Shown piece after piece: positions 15,379-26,063 of a DNA stretch of 64,000 nucleotides; within the stretch, counting starts at the first letter, position 1, and each line of letters starts with the position of its first letter. A program made the position numbers and the translations under genes. The stretch is taken from assembly GCA_963732375.1 (NCBI GenBank), contig CAVSZE010000001.1:62001-126000 (forward strand). Direction: 5' to 3'. The notes beneath the pieces were generated by a model that was given only the letters and a program-made list of their open reading frames with translations, was not told the origin of the DNA and did not search any database. The DNA comes from RPQJ01 sp963732375. GTDB lineage: Bacteria; Pseudomonadota; Gammaproteobacteria; Steroidobacterales; Steroidobacteraceae.

Positions 15379-17634
15379 TTGGGCGATTCCGGGCAGACCG
15401 CCAGCGCCTCGACCATCGAGGTGCGCCTGAGCCGCGAGATGCGGCTGTTCGACATCGTGATGATCGGTGTCGGCGCGATGATCGGCGCAGGCATCTTCGT
15501 GCTGACGGGCATCGCGGCCGGCGTCGCCGGGCCGGGGCTGCTGCTTGCATTCCTGCTGAACGCGATCGTGACGCTGTTCGCGGCGGCGGCCTACGCCGAA
15601 CTCGGGTCCACGTTCCACGATGCCGGTGGCGGCTACCTGTGGGTAAAGCTCGGGCTCAAGGACCCGCAGGGCTTCATGAGCGGCTGGATGAGCTGGTTCG
15701 CCCACGCGGTCGCCTGCTCGCTCTATGCGCTCGGATTCGGCGCCTACTTCAAGCTGGTGCTGCCTTTGATCGGGCTCGCGGGATTCGAGATGCCGCTGCT
15801 GCCGCTCGAGAAGTCGCTCGCGGTTCTGGTCATCGCGCTGTTCGCCTGGATCAACTTCCGCGGCGCGTCAGAAGCCGGCCGTGCGGGAAACGTGGTGACC
15901 GTCGCGAAGATCATCGTGCTGGTCGTGTTCGTCGGTTTCGGCACGTGGATTACGCTGCACCGGCCGGATTGGCAGCTGGTTTTCACCGAGGATTTTCTAC
16001 CGCGCGGCTACGGCGGCGTGTTCGTCGCGATGGGGCTCACGTTCATCGCGTTCGAAGGCTACGAGATCATTGCCCAGTGCAGCGAAGAAGTGCACCGGCC
16101 GGAACGCAACGTTCCCCGCGCCATCTTCATCTCGCTGGCAATCGTCGTGCCGATCTACGTGACGGTCGCGTTCGCCGCGCTCGGTGCGGTGCAGTCGGAA
16201 GGCATGCCGAGCTGGCAGTTCCTGGGCCTGCACAAGGAGACGGCGCTCGTGGACGTGGCCAGGAGCTTCTTCCCCGGCGGCGGCGTGATGATCCTGATCG
16301 GCGGCTTGCTCTCGACGCTCAGTGCGCTGAACGCCACGATCTACTCGTCGTCGCGCGTGTCGCTGGCGATGGGTCGCGATCGCAACCTGCCCGCGTTCTT
16401 CGGCAAGGTGCATGCGACGCGCAAGACACCGCACGGCGCCATCGCGGGTTCCGCAGTGCTGATCGCGTTCATGGCCGTTGCGCTGCCGATCGAGACGGTC
16501 GCGAGTGCGGCGAACATCATGTTCCTGCTGCTGTTCATCCAGGTGCAGGCCGTGCTGATCGTCCTGCGCAAGAAGTTGCCGGCCATGCCGCGTGGCTTCC
16601 GCGTACCGCTGGTCCCGTACGTGCCCGCGGTCGGGATCGTGCTGCAGCTGCTGCTTGCGTGCTACCTGTTCGTCTACAGCCCGCTGGCCTGGCTGAGCGC
16701 CGCGGTGTGGATAGCGATCGGCTTCGTCGTCTACTACACCTACGCACGCAAGCGTGACCAAGCCTACGGGCACGTCGTCGAAATGCGCGAGGCGGCGAGT
16801 CGCAAGGACTATCGCATCCTGGCCTGCCTGAAGGACGACGAGCACGCAGATGCCATCCTCGGCACGGCCTCGTGGCTTGCGCACGGGCGCGACGCCGAAC
16901 TGATTGGCCTCACGGTGATCGAGGTTCCGGAACGCGTACTGCTGGCCCACGGCCTCGACCGCCTCGACGCCGCAAAGCGCGGCCTGGATCGGGCGATGAC
17001 TCGGGCCCCGCTCCGGGACGTCGAACTCAAGTCACTGGTCAAGGTCACGCACCGGCTCTCCTACGGCATCGCGGAGACGGTGCTCGAGGAACAGTGCAAC
17101 GTCATCATCATCGGCCGCACGCGTCACGCTGGCGCGTTCCAGCGGCTGGCCGCGGCCGTCGTCGGCCGCGTGATTCGGGAAGCTCCCGCATACACGCTGT
17201 TTGTGACTGCCGACCACTGGCCGACGCAGGTGCGGCGGGTGCTGTTCGCCTATGACGGTGGGCCGCATACGCGATTTGCAGCGGATGTCTGCGCGTCGAT
17301 CGCGAATGCCACGGGTGCCACGGTCCTTGCGATTCATGTTCTGGGGCCCGAAGTGGCGGCGGACGAGCGAACCAAGGCGACTGCCGAGATGCGCAAACTG
17401 CTGGACGAGGTCTGCCCTGGCGCCGAGTCGCGCATCGTGATTGCAGGCGATACCGCGACGGCCCTGCTGCGGGAAGCGCGCGGTGCCGACGTGATCGTCG
17501 CGGGCGGCACCGAGGCAGGTATGCTCGAGGAATTGCTCGCGTATACGGTGCCGCTGGAACTCGGGGAGCGCGCCTCGATACCGGTGATCACGGCATGCGA
17601 GATCCCGGCAGACCCTAAGCGCTGGATGAACTGA
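15379..17634 (+). CDS. APC permease fused to two universal stress protein domains
   Basis: A 751-residue fusion. Residues about 20-455 form an APC-type amino acid transporter with about twelve membrane segments (GAMIGAGIFVLTG near residue 35; TFIAFEGYEIIAQCSEE near 220). Residues about 475-610 and 614-745 are tandem cytoplasmic UspA-like domains; the first has IIIGRTRHAG and the second ends in VIVAGGTEAG and PVITA. Usp domains usually bind ATP or sense stress and may gate transport here. TTG 15379 (GGAAG upstream) is the first plausible start; GTG 15421 and ATG 15439 are alternatives. The channel-like gene follows after 13 bp, suggesting a two-gene operon. The substrate is unknown; this fusion architecture is known in other bacteria and archaea. 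Confidence 0.88.
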   Translation: MGDSGQTASASTIEVRLSREMRLFDIVMIGVGAMIGAGIFVLTGIAAGVAGPGLLLAFLLNAIVTLFAAAAYAELGSTFHDAGGGYLWVKLGLKDPQGFMSGWMSWFAHAVACSLYALGFGAYFKLVLPLIGLAGFEMPLLPLEKSLAVLVIALFAWINFRGASEAGRAGNVVTVAKIIVLVVFVGFGTWITLHRPDWQLVFTEDFLPRGYGGVFVAMGLTFIAFEGYEIIAQCSEEVHRPERNVPRAIFISLAIVVPIYVTVAFAALGAVQSEGMPSWQFLGLHKETALVDVARSFFPGGGVMILIGGLLSTLSALNATIYSSSRVSLAMGRDRNLPAFFGKVHATRKTPHGAIAGSAVLIAFMAVALPIETVASAANIMFLLLFIQVQAVLIVLRKKLPAMPRGFRVPLVPYVPAVGIVLQLLLACYLFVYSPLAWLSAAVWIAIGFVVYYTYARKRDQAYGHVVEMREAASRKDYRILACLKDDEHADAILGTASWLAHGRDAELIGLTVIEVPERVLLAHGLDRLDAAKRGLDRAMTRAPLRDVELKSLVKVTHRLSYGIAETVLEEQCNVIIIGRTRHAGAFQRLAAAVVGRVIREAPAYTLFVTADHWPTQVRRVLFAYDGGPHTRFAADVCASIANATGATVLAIHVLGPEVAADERTKATAEMRKLLDEVCPGAESRIVIAGDTATALLREARGADVIVAGGTEAGMLEELLAYTVPLELGERASIPVITACEIPADPKRWMN

Positions 17635-17647
17635 ACAGGGTGCAACG

Positions 17648-18361
17648 ATGAACGATCAGCCCTTCGAATCCGTACGCGACCTTGTCACGAACCTCGCAGG
17701 CTACATCCCCACGATCGTGGCGGGCCTCGCAGTGTTGCTGCTGGGGCTGCTCGCGGCCTGGGCGGTCTCGCATTTGCTGGTCCGGCTGCTGGTGCTGATG
17801 CGTCTCGATCGTGTGATGGCGCGCCTGCGTTGGACGAGCGCACTCGAGTCGGCCGATGCGCGCCACACACTGTTCGAGATCCTCGGTACCGTGCTCGGCG
17901 TCTTCATATTCATGGTGTTCGTGGCCAACGCGCTGGTGATCTGGCGGCTGACCGTGCTGTCCGATCTTTTTACCCGGGTGCTGCTGCGGATCCCGGAACT
18001 GGTCGCGGCCGTGCTGATCCTGCTGGTGGGCTGGGCCATCGCCAACCTGGCTACGCGCGCCGTCCAGCAACTGCTGTTTCGCGAACATGTCCGTCGAGCG
18101 CGGCTGGTCGCAACGCTGGTGCGCTGGGTGATACTCGTGACTGCGTTTGCGGCCGCGCTGGTCGAGTTGCAGGTTGCGGTGACGATCGTGACCGGCGCAT
18201 TCCTGATCGCATTCGGTTCGATCGCTTTGTGCCTCGCGCTGGCCGTCGGGCTCGGCAGCCGGCGCGGCATCGAGCTCATGTGGGAGCACTATTTCCGACG
18301 CCAGCAGGAGGACGCGGAATTGCACGCGGCCCGCGCCGAAGCGAAGAACGCCGCGGATTGA
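17648..18361 (+). CDS. TM-helix family membrane protein (MscS-related)
   Basis: A 237-residue integral membrane protein with about five hydrophobic segments (roughly residues 20-45, 78-105, 113-140, 152-175, 178-200). Its repeated pattern GLAVLLLGLLAAWAVSHLL and AVLILLVGWAIANLATRAV is the conserved TM-helix repeat found in relatives of small-conductance mechanosensitive channels. The cytoplasmic beta domain of MscS is missing, so channel activity cannot be assumed. The C-terminus is a charged, Ala-rich helix. It begins 13 bp after the permease-USP gene and is probably co-transcribed with it. Confidence 0.75.
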   Translation: MNDQPFESVRDLVTNLAGYIPTIVAGLAVLLLGLLAAWAVSHLLVRLLVLMRLDRVMARLRWTSALESADARHTLFEILGTVLGVFIFMVFVANALVIWRLTVLSDLFTRVLLRIPELVAAVLILLVGWAIANLATRAVQQLLFREHVRRARLVATLVRWVILVTAFAAALVELQVAVTIVTGAFLIAFGSIALCLALAVGLGSRRGIELMWEHYFRRQQEDAELHAARAEAKNAAD

Positions 18362-18370
18362 TCCGGCTCG

Positions 18371-18613
18371 CTAGTTACACAAGCCGATCGCGTTTTCTGC
18401 CAAGCAGTTTCGGTACTCCGCCCCGACGTCGTCCTGGTTTTGCAGCACGCATTGGACGAAGTCCTGCGTCCCTCGATGCCCGGCGTTGCTGCACTGCACG
18501 CACGGCGTCGTCGTGGCTTGCATTTGCATCCCGGCATGAGCAGGAGAATACTGACAATCCAGCCAGCATCTTCCCACCGCCAGGGGCGGCGTCTCCGGCC
18601 GTCCTGGCCGCAT
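18371..18613 (-). CDS. Possible small Cys-rich protein
   Basis: An 80-codon frame, or 52 codons from an internal ATG at 18529, lying in the gap between two plus-strand genes. The last 44 residues contain six cysteines (CVQC, QCVLQNQDDV, YRNCLAEN, LCN). From the internal ATG, GC at the third codon position is about 80 percent by hand count, as in real genes here; upstream of it the bias fades. No signal peptide is visible in this frame, although a hydrophobic MLAGLSVFSCSC run exists in another frame just upstream, so an old frameshifted exported protein is possible. No family recognised. Its coding status is uncertain. Confidence 0.3.
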   Translation of the reverse strand: MRPGRPETPPLAVGRCWLDCQYSPAHAGMQMQATTTPCVQCSNAGHRGTQDFVQCVLQNQDDVGAEYRNCLAENAIGLCN

Positions 18614-18629
18614 GACTCAGGGGATACAC

Positions 18630-20180
<1,551 letters not shown>

Positions 20181-20188
20181 TCGACCAC

Positions 20189-20593
20189 GTGGCGGCGAGA
20201 CTGCCCGGGGGCGTGGCACGGGTCGCGATCACGGACGCGGCGGCGGACGTGCTGCATGAGCTCGAGGCTGAGCACGGGCCGCTGCTGTTCCACCAGTCGG
20301 GGGGCTGCTGCGACGGCAGTTCCCCGATGTGCTATCCGCGCGGCGAGTTCAAGATCGGGCAACGCGATGTCTTTCTCGGCGACATCGCAGGGACGCCGTT
20401 CTACATCGGGGCCCTGCAGTTCGAGTACTGGCAGCACACGCAGCTCTTGATCGACGTCGTGCCGGGTCGCGGCGGCGGCTTCTCACTAGAGGTGCCACTG
20501 GGCGTGCGATTCCTGACGCGCTCGAGGGTGTTCGACGCGGACGAGCAGGCCTGGCTCGATGCCTGTCCTGCGCCGCGAGGGCCTCAGGCGTAG
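20189..20593 (+). CDS. DUF779 family protein
   Basis: A 134-residue cytoplasmic protein of the DUF779 family. The signature LLFHQSGGCCDGSSPMCYP, near residue 32, contains the conserved paired cysteines; FYIGALQFEYW and FSLEVPLGVRFLTRSRVF follow. DUF779 genes commonly sit next to ExaC-type aldehyde dehydrogenase genes, exactly as here (8 bp after its stop). The biochemical role is unknown; the cysteines suggest metal or thiol chemistry. GTG 20189 is the first start codon after the dehydrogenase stop; GTG 20213 is an alternative. It converges on the regulator gene with a 14-bp gap. Confidence 0.85.
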   Translation: MAARLPGGVARVAITDAAADVLHELEAEHGPLLFHQSGGCCDGSSPMCYPRGEFKIGQRDVFLGDIAGTPFYIGALQFEYWQHTQLLIDVVPGRGGGFSLEVPLGVRFLTRSRVFDADEQAWLDACPAPRGPQA

Positions 20594-20607
20594 GGTGGCG
20601 GTGGCTC

Positions 20608-23373
20608 TCAGCGCAGCGACCGTCTAATGCGCAGGACGCCCAGCTCGTCGGCGCGCAGCACCGCCTGCGTACGTCGGTCCACCTCGAGTTTCACGAAGAT
20701 GTTCTTCAGATGAGACTTGATCGTTTCAGGCCCAAGCCCGAGCCGGCGGGCGATCGCCTTGTTCGATTGACCCTCGGCAATCAGCTCCAGGATCTCGCAC
20801 TCTCGCGGCGATAGCGGCGATGGCAGGTCCCGCGTCGTACTCGGCGCGGCGCCGCTGATGCCGGCCGTGGTTTCGGTCACCGATTCGCGCAGCCTCCGTA
20901 TGAAGAGCCGCCTGTCTTCGCTTTCCGGCTGCGCGCCGTTGCCTTCCAGCAGGTCCAGCATCTCGACGATCTCCGCACCTTCGTCCGCGATGGAACCGAC
21001 AAGTGACGAGGGCGCTGCGAGGTCGAGGACCTGGTTGAAGACTTGAAGCGCCTGTGGGACAGCTCGCGCCTGGAGGTGCGCCCGGGAAACGAGCGCGCCG
21101 ACGCGGATTGCGATCAGGCTGGCACCGCAGGTCGTCGCGTCCGCGAAAATCGGCGCCAGCGTCTCGATCGCCTGTCGCGGTCGCTGCTGGTCGAGGCTCA
21201 CGACTGCCTGGCCCATCGCATAGTAGTGCGACACGCTCTCGACGCCGCGACTGACGGGGGACGAACCGGCTTCGTGCAGTTGCTGCAGTCGCTTGAGCAG
21301 CCCCAGTGCCGAGGTCGCCAGGCCTTGTCGTTGCTGCAGCCGCAGCCGCGCGAACAGCGCGCCGGCTGTAAGGCGTGGCCACTCACGCGTCAGGCCGACG
21401 ACTTCGGCGCGCTCGAGGAGACTGCCCGCCTGCTCCGGTTGACCGCGGCGCCAGGCGAGCCTGGCGGCGGTCAACAGGCCGCGCAGCGCCGTATCCAGCG
21501 CGACACCGTTCGTGACCAGGTCGATCTCGTCGCGCAGCAGCGCTTCCGCCTCGGTCGTCCTGCCGGTTTCGTACAGCAGCTCCGCATACGGCCCTTTCGC
21601 CATCCCGGTCGCGCCGGCGAACCGCCGGGCCTGGCGGCCGACCTCGAGGCTCTGCAGAAAGCGCTGTTCCGCAGGACCTGCTCGCGCCTGGGAGAGCTCC
21701 GCGATGCCACGGAGATTGGCTTCGTAGGTGGCCGGGAGAATATCGGCGAGATCGTGGCTGGCAATTGGTGGCACCGCATGGAAGTCGCTCCATCGCGCAT
21801 TCCAGAGGTGCACGAATCGTGCGACGTTGTTCACCGAGCCGCGCGCCAGTGGCCGGTCCCCGGCCTGTGCGGCGTAGCGGGTGACCCAGCCGATTGCCTC
21901 GGTGGGGTCGTCCGCCAGGCCCGACGCCACCGCTCGAAGGGCTATGCACTCGCGGAGAACCGCGGCAGCGTCGCCCGCGTCGGATTCCTCGACAGCGCGT
22001 TCGACGGATGCGATGTGCTGCACCGCTTCGGCACTGGACAGCGACAAGACCTCCGCCCAGATGATCGCCAGCTGGAGCGTGATGGGCTGCTGGATGGACT
22101 TGCTGCCCAGCTGGCGCTCCCAGTTGAGCAGGGTCAACAGGTCCCCGGTCTCCACCATGCGGCCCGCGCACTGTGTGATCCTGATGAGCGCCGCCTCGGT
22201 GTCCCCGGCGGCGAGCAGGTGCTTCACCGTATCCATCTCGAGTCCGCAGGCCTCGTACCAGCGACTGGCGCGACGGTGTAGTTCGGCCACCTCGTCCCCG
22301 TGTTGCCGCTCGAGCCGCTGCAGCAGGTAATCCCGGAACAGCTGGTGGCAGGCGAACGCGTCGCCATCTTCATCGAGGCGGGTGACCAGCTGCTGTCGAT
22401 CCAGTCGACCGAGCATGTCGCCGCTGTCGGGCCGGCCCGTGATGGCCTCGCACAGGGATGCCGAAAGGCGATCGACGATCGCCGTGCGCTCCATGAACTC
22501 GAGCAGGTCGGCTGGGAGCAACGAGCACAGCTCGTCCAGGAAGCCGCCGATCGATCTCGGCGAGCGGGTGAGCGAGCGGAGAAGCTCTGCAGGGTCCCGG
22601 CCGGCGCCGAACGACAATGCCGTGATGCGCAGCGCCGCCGGCCAGCCTTCCGTCAAGCGGTGAATCGTCTGCACCTCTTCGAGGCCTAGATTCGCCGGTG
22701 CGGTGATGCCGAGAAAATCGCGCGTCTCGTCGCCAGTGAAGCGCAGCCGCGCGGCGTCTACCTCGAGCAGCTCACCGCGGGCACGAAGCGCCCCCAGCTC
22801 GAGCGGCGGTTCGGACCGCGACAGCAGCACGAGCCGCAGGTTCGCTGGCGCATGACGCAGCAGGAACGAGATGAACCCGTGGATCGCTTCGTTGCTGACC
22901 GCGTTGTAGTCGTCCAGGAACAGGAAGAGTTCGTCGCCGCAGTCGGCGATTTCGTTGACCAGCAGCGCCTGCAGCTGTTGAAGTGTCGCGCTGTTGGCGG
23001 CCTTGAGGCTTTCCTTGCCGATGTCGGGGCAGGCGCGATGCAGCGCCTGGATCACGTAGTAGACGAATCGGCGCGGCTCGTTGTCGTTGTCGTCGATCGA
23101 GAGCCACGCGACCGCATCCCCGCGCGAGCGGAGTTCCTCGATCCATGACAACGCGAGTGTCGTCTTGCCGAAGCCACCCGGTGCCCGGAGGATCGTGAGC
23201 TTCCGCTCGGCAGCTTCCGCCAGCAGCGCCTCGAGTCGCGCGCGTGGAATGCGGCTCGCGCGCGGCACCGGCGGCGTGATCTTCGTGGCGACCAGGGGCA
23301 CAGCTTCGCCGGACCCGGTCGTGGGCGCCGATCCCGCCTGATTGTTGCGCTGCAGCGGAATGGCGCTGCTCAT
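20608..23373 (-). CDS. MalT-type LuxR-family transcriptional activator (STAND ATPase)
   Basis: A 921-residue regulator of the MalT/AlkS/AcoK class, which binds ATP and an inducer, oligomerises and activates promoters. Domains in order: P-loop ATPase with RAPGGFGKTTLAL (about residues 63-75) and Walker B LFLFLDDYN; winged-helix and TPR-like helical middle (about 270-800); C-terminal LuxR helix-turn-helix (SPRECEILELIAEGQSNKAI, then ETIKSHLKNIFVKL). ATG 23373 is chosen over a GTG at 23448 because GGGGGAAG lies seven nt upstream. It is divergent from the acyl-CoA operon, with about 210 bp between the starts, so it most likely controls that operon. The inducer is unknown, probably the substrate or its CoA ester. 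Confidence 0.9.
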   Translation of the reverse strand: MSSAIPLQRNNQAGSAPTTGSGEAVPLVATKITPPVPRASRIPRARLEALLAEAAERKLTILRAPGGFGKTTLALSWIEELRSRGDAVAWLSIDDNDNEPRRFVYYVIQALHRACPDIGKESLKAANSATLQQLQALLVNEIADCGDELFLFLDDYNAVSNEAIHGFISFLLRHAPANLRLVLLSRSEPPLELGALRARGELLEVDAARLRFTGDETRDFLGITAPANLGLEEVQTIHRLTEGWPAALRITALSFGAGRDPAELLRSLTRSPRSIGGFLDELCSLLPADLLEFMERTAIVDRLSASLCEAITGRPDSGDMLGRLDRQQLVTRLDEDGDAFACHQLFRDYLLQRLERQHGDEVAELHRRASRWYEACGLEMDTVKHLLAAGDTEAALIRITQCAGRMVETGDLLTLLNWERQLGSKSIQQPITLQLAIIWAEVLSLSSAEAVQHIASVERAVEESDAGDAAAVLRECIALRAVASGLADDPTEAIGWVTRYAAQAGDRPLARGSVNNVARFVHLWNARWSDFHAVPPIASHDLADILPATYEANLRGIAELSQARAGPAEQRFLQSLEVGRQARRFAGATGMAKGPYAELLYETGRTTEAEALLRDEIDLVTNGVALDTALRGLLTAARLAWRRGQPEQAGSLLERAEVVGLTREWPRLTAGALFARLRLQQRQGLATSALGLLKRLQQLHEAGSSPVSRGVESVSHYYAMGQAVVSLDQQRPRQAIETLAPIFADATTCGASLIAIRVGALVSRAHLQARAVPQALQVFNQVLDLAAPSSLVGSIADEGAEIVEMLDLLEGNGAQPESEDRRLFIRRLRESVTETTAGISGAAPSTTRDLPSPLSPRECEILELIAEGQSNKAIARRLGLGPETIKSHLKNIFVKLEVDRRTQAVLRADELGVLRIRRSLR

Positions 23374-23518
23374 CCGGGTCTTCCCCCATCCGGGGGATAC
23401 CGCGACGTCGGGCAGGAGCCGATAGTTCCCATCAACGGACCGGCTCACCCTGGGGTGGCTCTCCCCGGAAATTCACCCCTCGTGCGAGGGCGCCTTGCGA
23501 TATGAACACCATCGCGCC

Positions 23519-23534
23519 GGCGGCGCAAGCCGCC
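23519..23534 (+). other. Perfect 6-bp hairpin with GCAA tetraloop
   Basis: GGCGGC-GCAA-GCCGCC lies about 50 bp before the start of the acyl-CoA dehydrogenase gene, in its likely leader. It could stabilise the mRNA 5' end or be part of an operator region between the regulator and the operon. No run of T follows, so it is not an intrinsic terminator. Confidence 0.45.
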
Positions 23535-23584
23535 ACGATTCGATTCAAGACTACGCCCGCAGCAACGAACAACAGGAGATTGAG

Positions 23585-24811
23585 ATGGACTACATGCAGT
23601 TGCCGCTAAGCGGCCTCGAGGTTCCCCTCAGCGAGATGGAGCAGATGGTCCAGGACAACGTTCATCATTTCGCCCTGACGGTGATGCGCCCGGCCGGCGT
23701 GGAACTCGATCGCATGTCGGCGGACGAGGCGGTCGCGCCCGAATCACCGCTGTGGAAGGTGCTGGAGAAAGCCAACGAACTGGGACTGAGCATGACTGCC
23801 ATGGCCGAGCTGCCGCCGCTGGATCGGGTCAAGCTGTTCGCGATTGCCTCCGAGGAGCTGGCCTGGGGTGATGGTGGCCTGGCTGGGTCAATCCTGGTCA
23901 ATCACTTCCCCGTCATCTACTCGATGCTCGCCGGCAACATGGAAATGGTGCACTACTGCGAGGGAAAGCTCGGCTGCTGGGGCATCACCGAATCCGAGCA
24001 TGGCAGCGACATGCTGGACTCCAATGCGGCGATCGCCTCTCCGGGTGGCAGCTACGGACGCCCCAGCTGCGTGGCCCGCATCGCGGGCGACAAGATCATC
24101 GTCAACGGCCAGAAGTCGGCCTGGGTATCGGGGGCGGTCACCGCCGAAGTCTGCGCCTTGTATTGCCATCTCGAGGAAGGTGGCAGGACACGGCCCGGCG
24201 TCGCACTGATAGTCCCGCTCGACCTGCCGGGCGTCAGCCGCGGCAAGCCCCTGGACAAGATCGGGTTTCGAGGACTGAACCAGGGCGAACTGTATTTCGA
24301 CAATGTCGAAGTGCCGATGGCGAACCTGCTTGCAGGTCCGGACACCTACCAGGATTTCGTCTACCGGACACTTTGCGAAGCCAACCCGCACGTCGCGGCA
24401 ACGTCCGTGGGCATCGCCCGTGCCGCTTTCGAGCACGCGCTCGAGTATGCGCATCGCCGCAAGCAGGGCGGAGTCGCCATCATCCAGCACTCCAGCATGC
24501 GTCTGCGCCTGTTCGAGATGTTCCGCAAGGTCGAGGCGGCCCGCGCGCTGACACGCCGCGTCATGGCGTTCAACGCCACGGCGCCCCGCCCCTCGCTGCT
24601 GGCGTCGTCCTCGGCCAAGGTGACGGCCACGCAAGCCGCTTTCGAGGTCGCCTCCGAGGCCGTGCAGATCTTCGGCGGCAACGGCGTTACCCGCGAATAC
24701 CCGGTCGAGAAGCTGTTCAGGGATGCGCGTTCCAGCATGATCGCCGACGGCCTGAACGAAATCCTCGGCATGAAGGGCGGCGGCGACCTGATCAACCCCG
24801 ACTGGCTGTGA
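23585..24811 (+). CDS. Acyl-CoA dehydrogenase family protein
   Basis: A 408-residue FAD-dependent enzyme expected to introduce an alpha-beta double bond into an acyl-CoA. Family blocks are CWGITESEHGSDM (FAD and substrate contact), the beta-barrel AWVSGAVTAEV, NQGELYFDNVEVP, and the C-terminal FGGNGVTREYPVEKLFRDA. At the position of the usual catalytic glutamate (YEGT block) this protein reads IADGLNEIL, so an aspartate may replace it. ATG 23585 follows AGGAGA. It is the first gene of a seven-gene operon and ends 10 bp before the thiolase. Substrate unknown; a branched or cyclic acyl-CoA is possible. Confidence 0.88.
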   Translation: MDYMQLPLSGLEVPLSEMEQMVQDNVHHFALTVMRPAGVELDRMSADEAVAPESPLWKVLEKANELGLSMTAMAELPPLDRVKLFAIASEELAWGDGGLAGSILVNHFPVIYSMLAGNMEMVHYCEGKLGCWGITESEHGSDMLDSNAAIASPGGSYGRPSCVARIAGDKIIVNGQKSAWVSGAVTAEVCALYCHLEEGGRTRPGVALIVPLDLPGVSRGKPLDKIGFRGLNQGELYFDNVEVPMANLLAGPDTYQDFVYRTLCEANPHVAATSVGIARAAFEHALEYAHRRKQGGVAIIQHSSMRLRLFEMFRKVEAARALTRRVMAFNATAPRPSLLASSSAKVTATQAAFEVASEAVQIFGGNGVTREYPVEKLFRDARSSMIADGLNEILGMKGGGDLINPDWL

Positions 24812-24821
24812 GGAACCCCGC

Positions 24822-26060
24822 ATGAAGATGAACGCGTACGTCGCAGGCGTCGGCATGACGCCGTTCGGTAAGCATCTCGATACGACGCTGAAGGTGCTGG
24901 CCGGCCAGGCCATCACCGCGGCGCTGCTCGACGCGGGCCTTGAGGCCGGTGACTTGCAGGCCGCCTGGATGGGCAATGCCGCGGCAGGCGTCACGGTCGG
25001 CCAGGAGATGATCCGCGGCCAGGTCGCATTGCGCGAGCTCGGCATCGGCCGCATCCCGGTGGTCAACGTCGAAAACGCCTGCGCATCCTCTTCGACCGCG
25101 CTGCAGCAGGCCTGCGCGATGGTGACCGCAGGCCTGTACGACGTCGTGCTCGCCTGCGGCTCGGAGAAGCTCTTTCACGCGGACAAGCTGCGGAGCATGG
25201 CAGCGTTCTCGAGTGCCGTGGACGTCGAGGACCCAAGGGGCGCGCTCAAGGTCCTGGAGGAAATGGCTCGCGCTGCCGGCGAATCGTTCGACGCGACGGG
25301 TGCCGGCGAAAAGCGCTCGGTGTTCATGGACATCTACTCGCTGATGGCGAAGAAGTACATGAAGCGCTACGGCTACACGAAGCAACACTTCGCGATGGTG
25401 ACCGCCAAGAACTCGTTTCACGGCAGCATGAACCCGCGCGCGCAGTTCCGTGACGAGATGACCGTGCAGCAGGTGCTCGACGCCCGCACGATCATCGAGC
25501 CTCTCACGCTGCCGATGTGCTCGCCGATCGGGGACGGCGCGGCCGCCGTCGTGCTGGTGAGCGAGCGCAAGGCGCGCGAACTCGGGCTCAGGAAGCCCGT
25601 GAAGATCCTGGCCTCGGCGCTCGTGTCCGGCTGGGACTTCGAGCGCGAAGGCGAGAGCGTCGGGGCATTTGCAGCCGAGCAGGCGTACGAAGCCGCGGGC
25701 CTGGGTCCCCGGGATCTCTCATGCGTCGAACTGCATGATGCATCCGCGCCGTCCGAGATGGTTGCCTACGAGTACCTCGGCCTGTGTGCCGAGGGCGAGG
25801 GCAAGTCCCTGGTCGAATCGGGTGCGACACGGCTTGGCGGGCACATTCCGGTCAACACCTCCGGCGGCCTGCTGCGCAAGGGACATCCCGTGGGCGCAAC
25901 CGGTTGCGCCCAGATCGTCGAGCTGACGGAGCAGTTGCAGGGGCGCTCCGGGCGGCGACAGGTCGAGGGCGCACGCATCGCGCTCGCGCACAACGGCGGT
26001 GGAGCCATCGGCCTCGACGCAGCCGCGACCGTGGTCACGATCCTGTCCCGCGAGGGCTGA
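24822..26060 (+). CDS. Thiolase-family protein, SCP2-like
   Basis: A 412-residue thiolase-superfamily enzyme. The nucleophilic cysteine is C87 in NVENACASSSTAL. The block HDASAPSE replaces the usual NEAFA of degradative thiolases and is typical of SCP2/SCPx-type thiolases; GGLLRKGHPVGATGCAQ and HNGGG complete the site. These enzymes cleave 3-ketoacyl-CoAs or perform retro-aldol reactions on bulky side chains. No DUF35 partner gene, common beside retro-aldolase types, is present, which favours a true ketothiolase. It is second in the operon, starts 10 bp after the dehydrogenase and is followed three bases later by the CoA ligase. Confidence 0.9.
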   Translation: MKMNAYVAGVGMTPFGKHLDTTLKVLAGQAITAALLDAGLEAGDLQAAWMGNAAAGVTVGQEMIRGQVALRELGIGRIPVVNVENACASSSTALQQACAMVTAGLYDVVLACGSEKLFHADKLRSMAAFSSAVDVEDPRGALKVLEEMARAAGESFDATGAGEKRSVFMDIYSLMAKKYMKRYGYTKQHFAMVTAKNSFHGSMNPRAQFRDEMTVQQVLDARTIIEPLTLPMCSPIGDGAAAVVLVSERKARELGLRKPVKILASALVSGWDFEREGESVGAFAAEQAYEAAGLGPRDLSCVELHDASAPSEMVAYEYLGLCAEGEGKSLVESGATRLGGHIPVNTSGGLLRKGHPVGATGCAQIVELTEQLQGRSGRRQVEGARIALAHNGGGAIGLDAAATVVTILSREG

Positions 26061-26063
26061 GCA

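Noticed and set aside
17648..18361. MscS-type mechanosensitive channel
   Set aside because: Only the TM-helix repeats are present; the beta domain and C-terminal soluble domain are missing.
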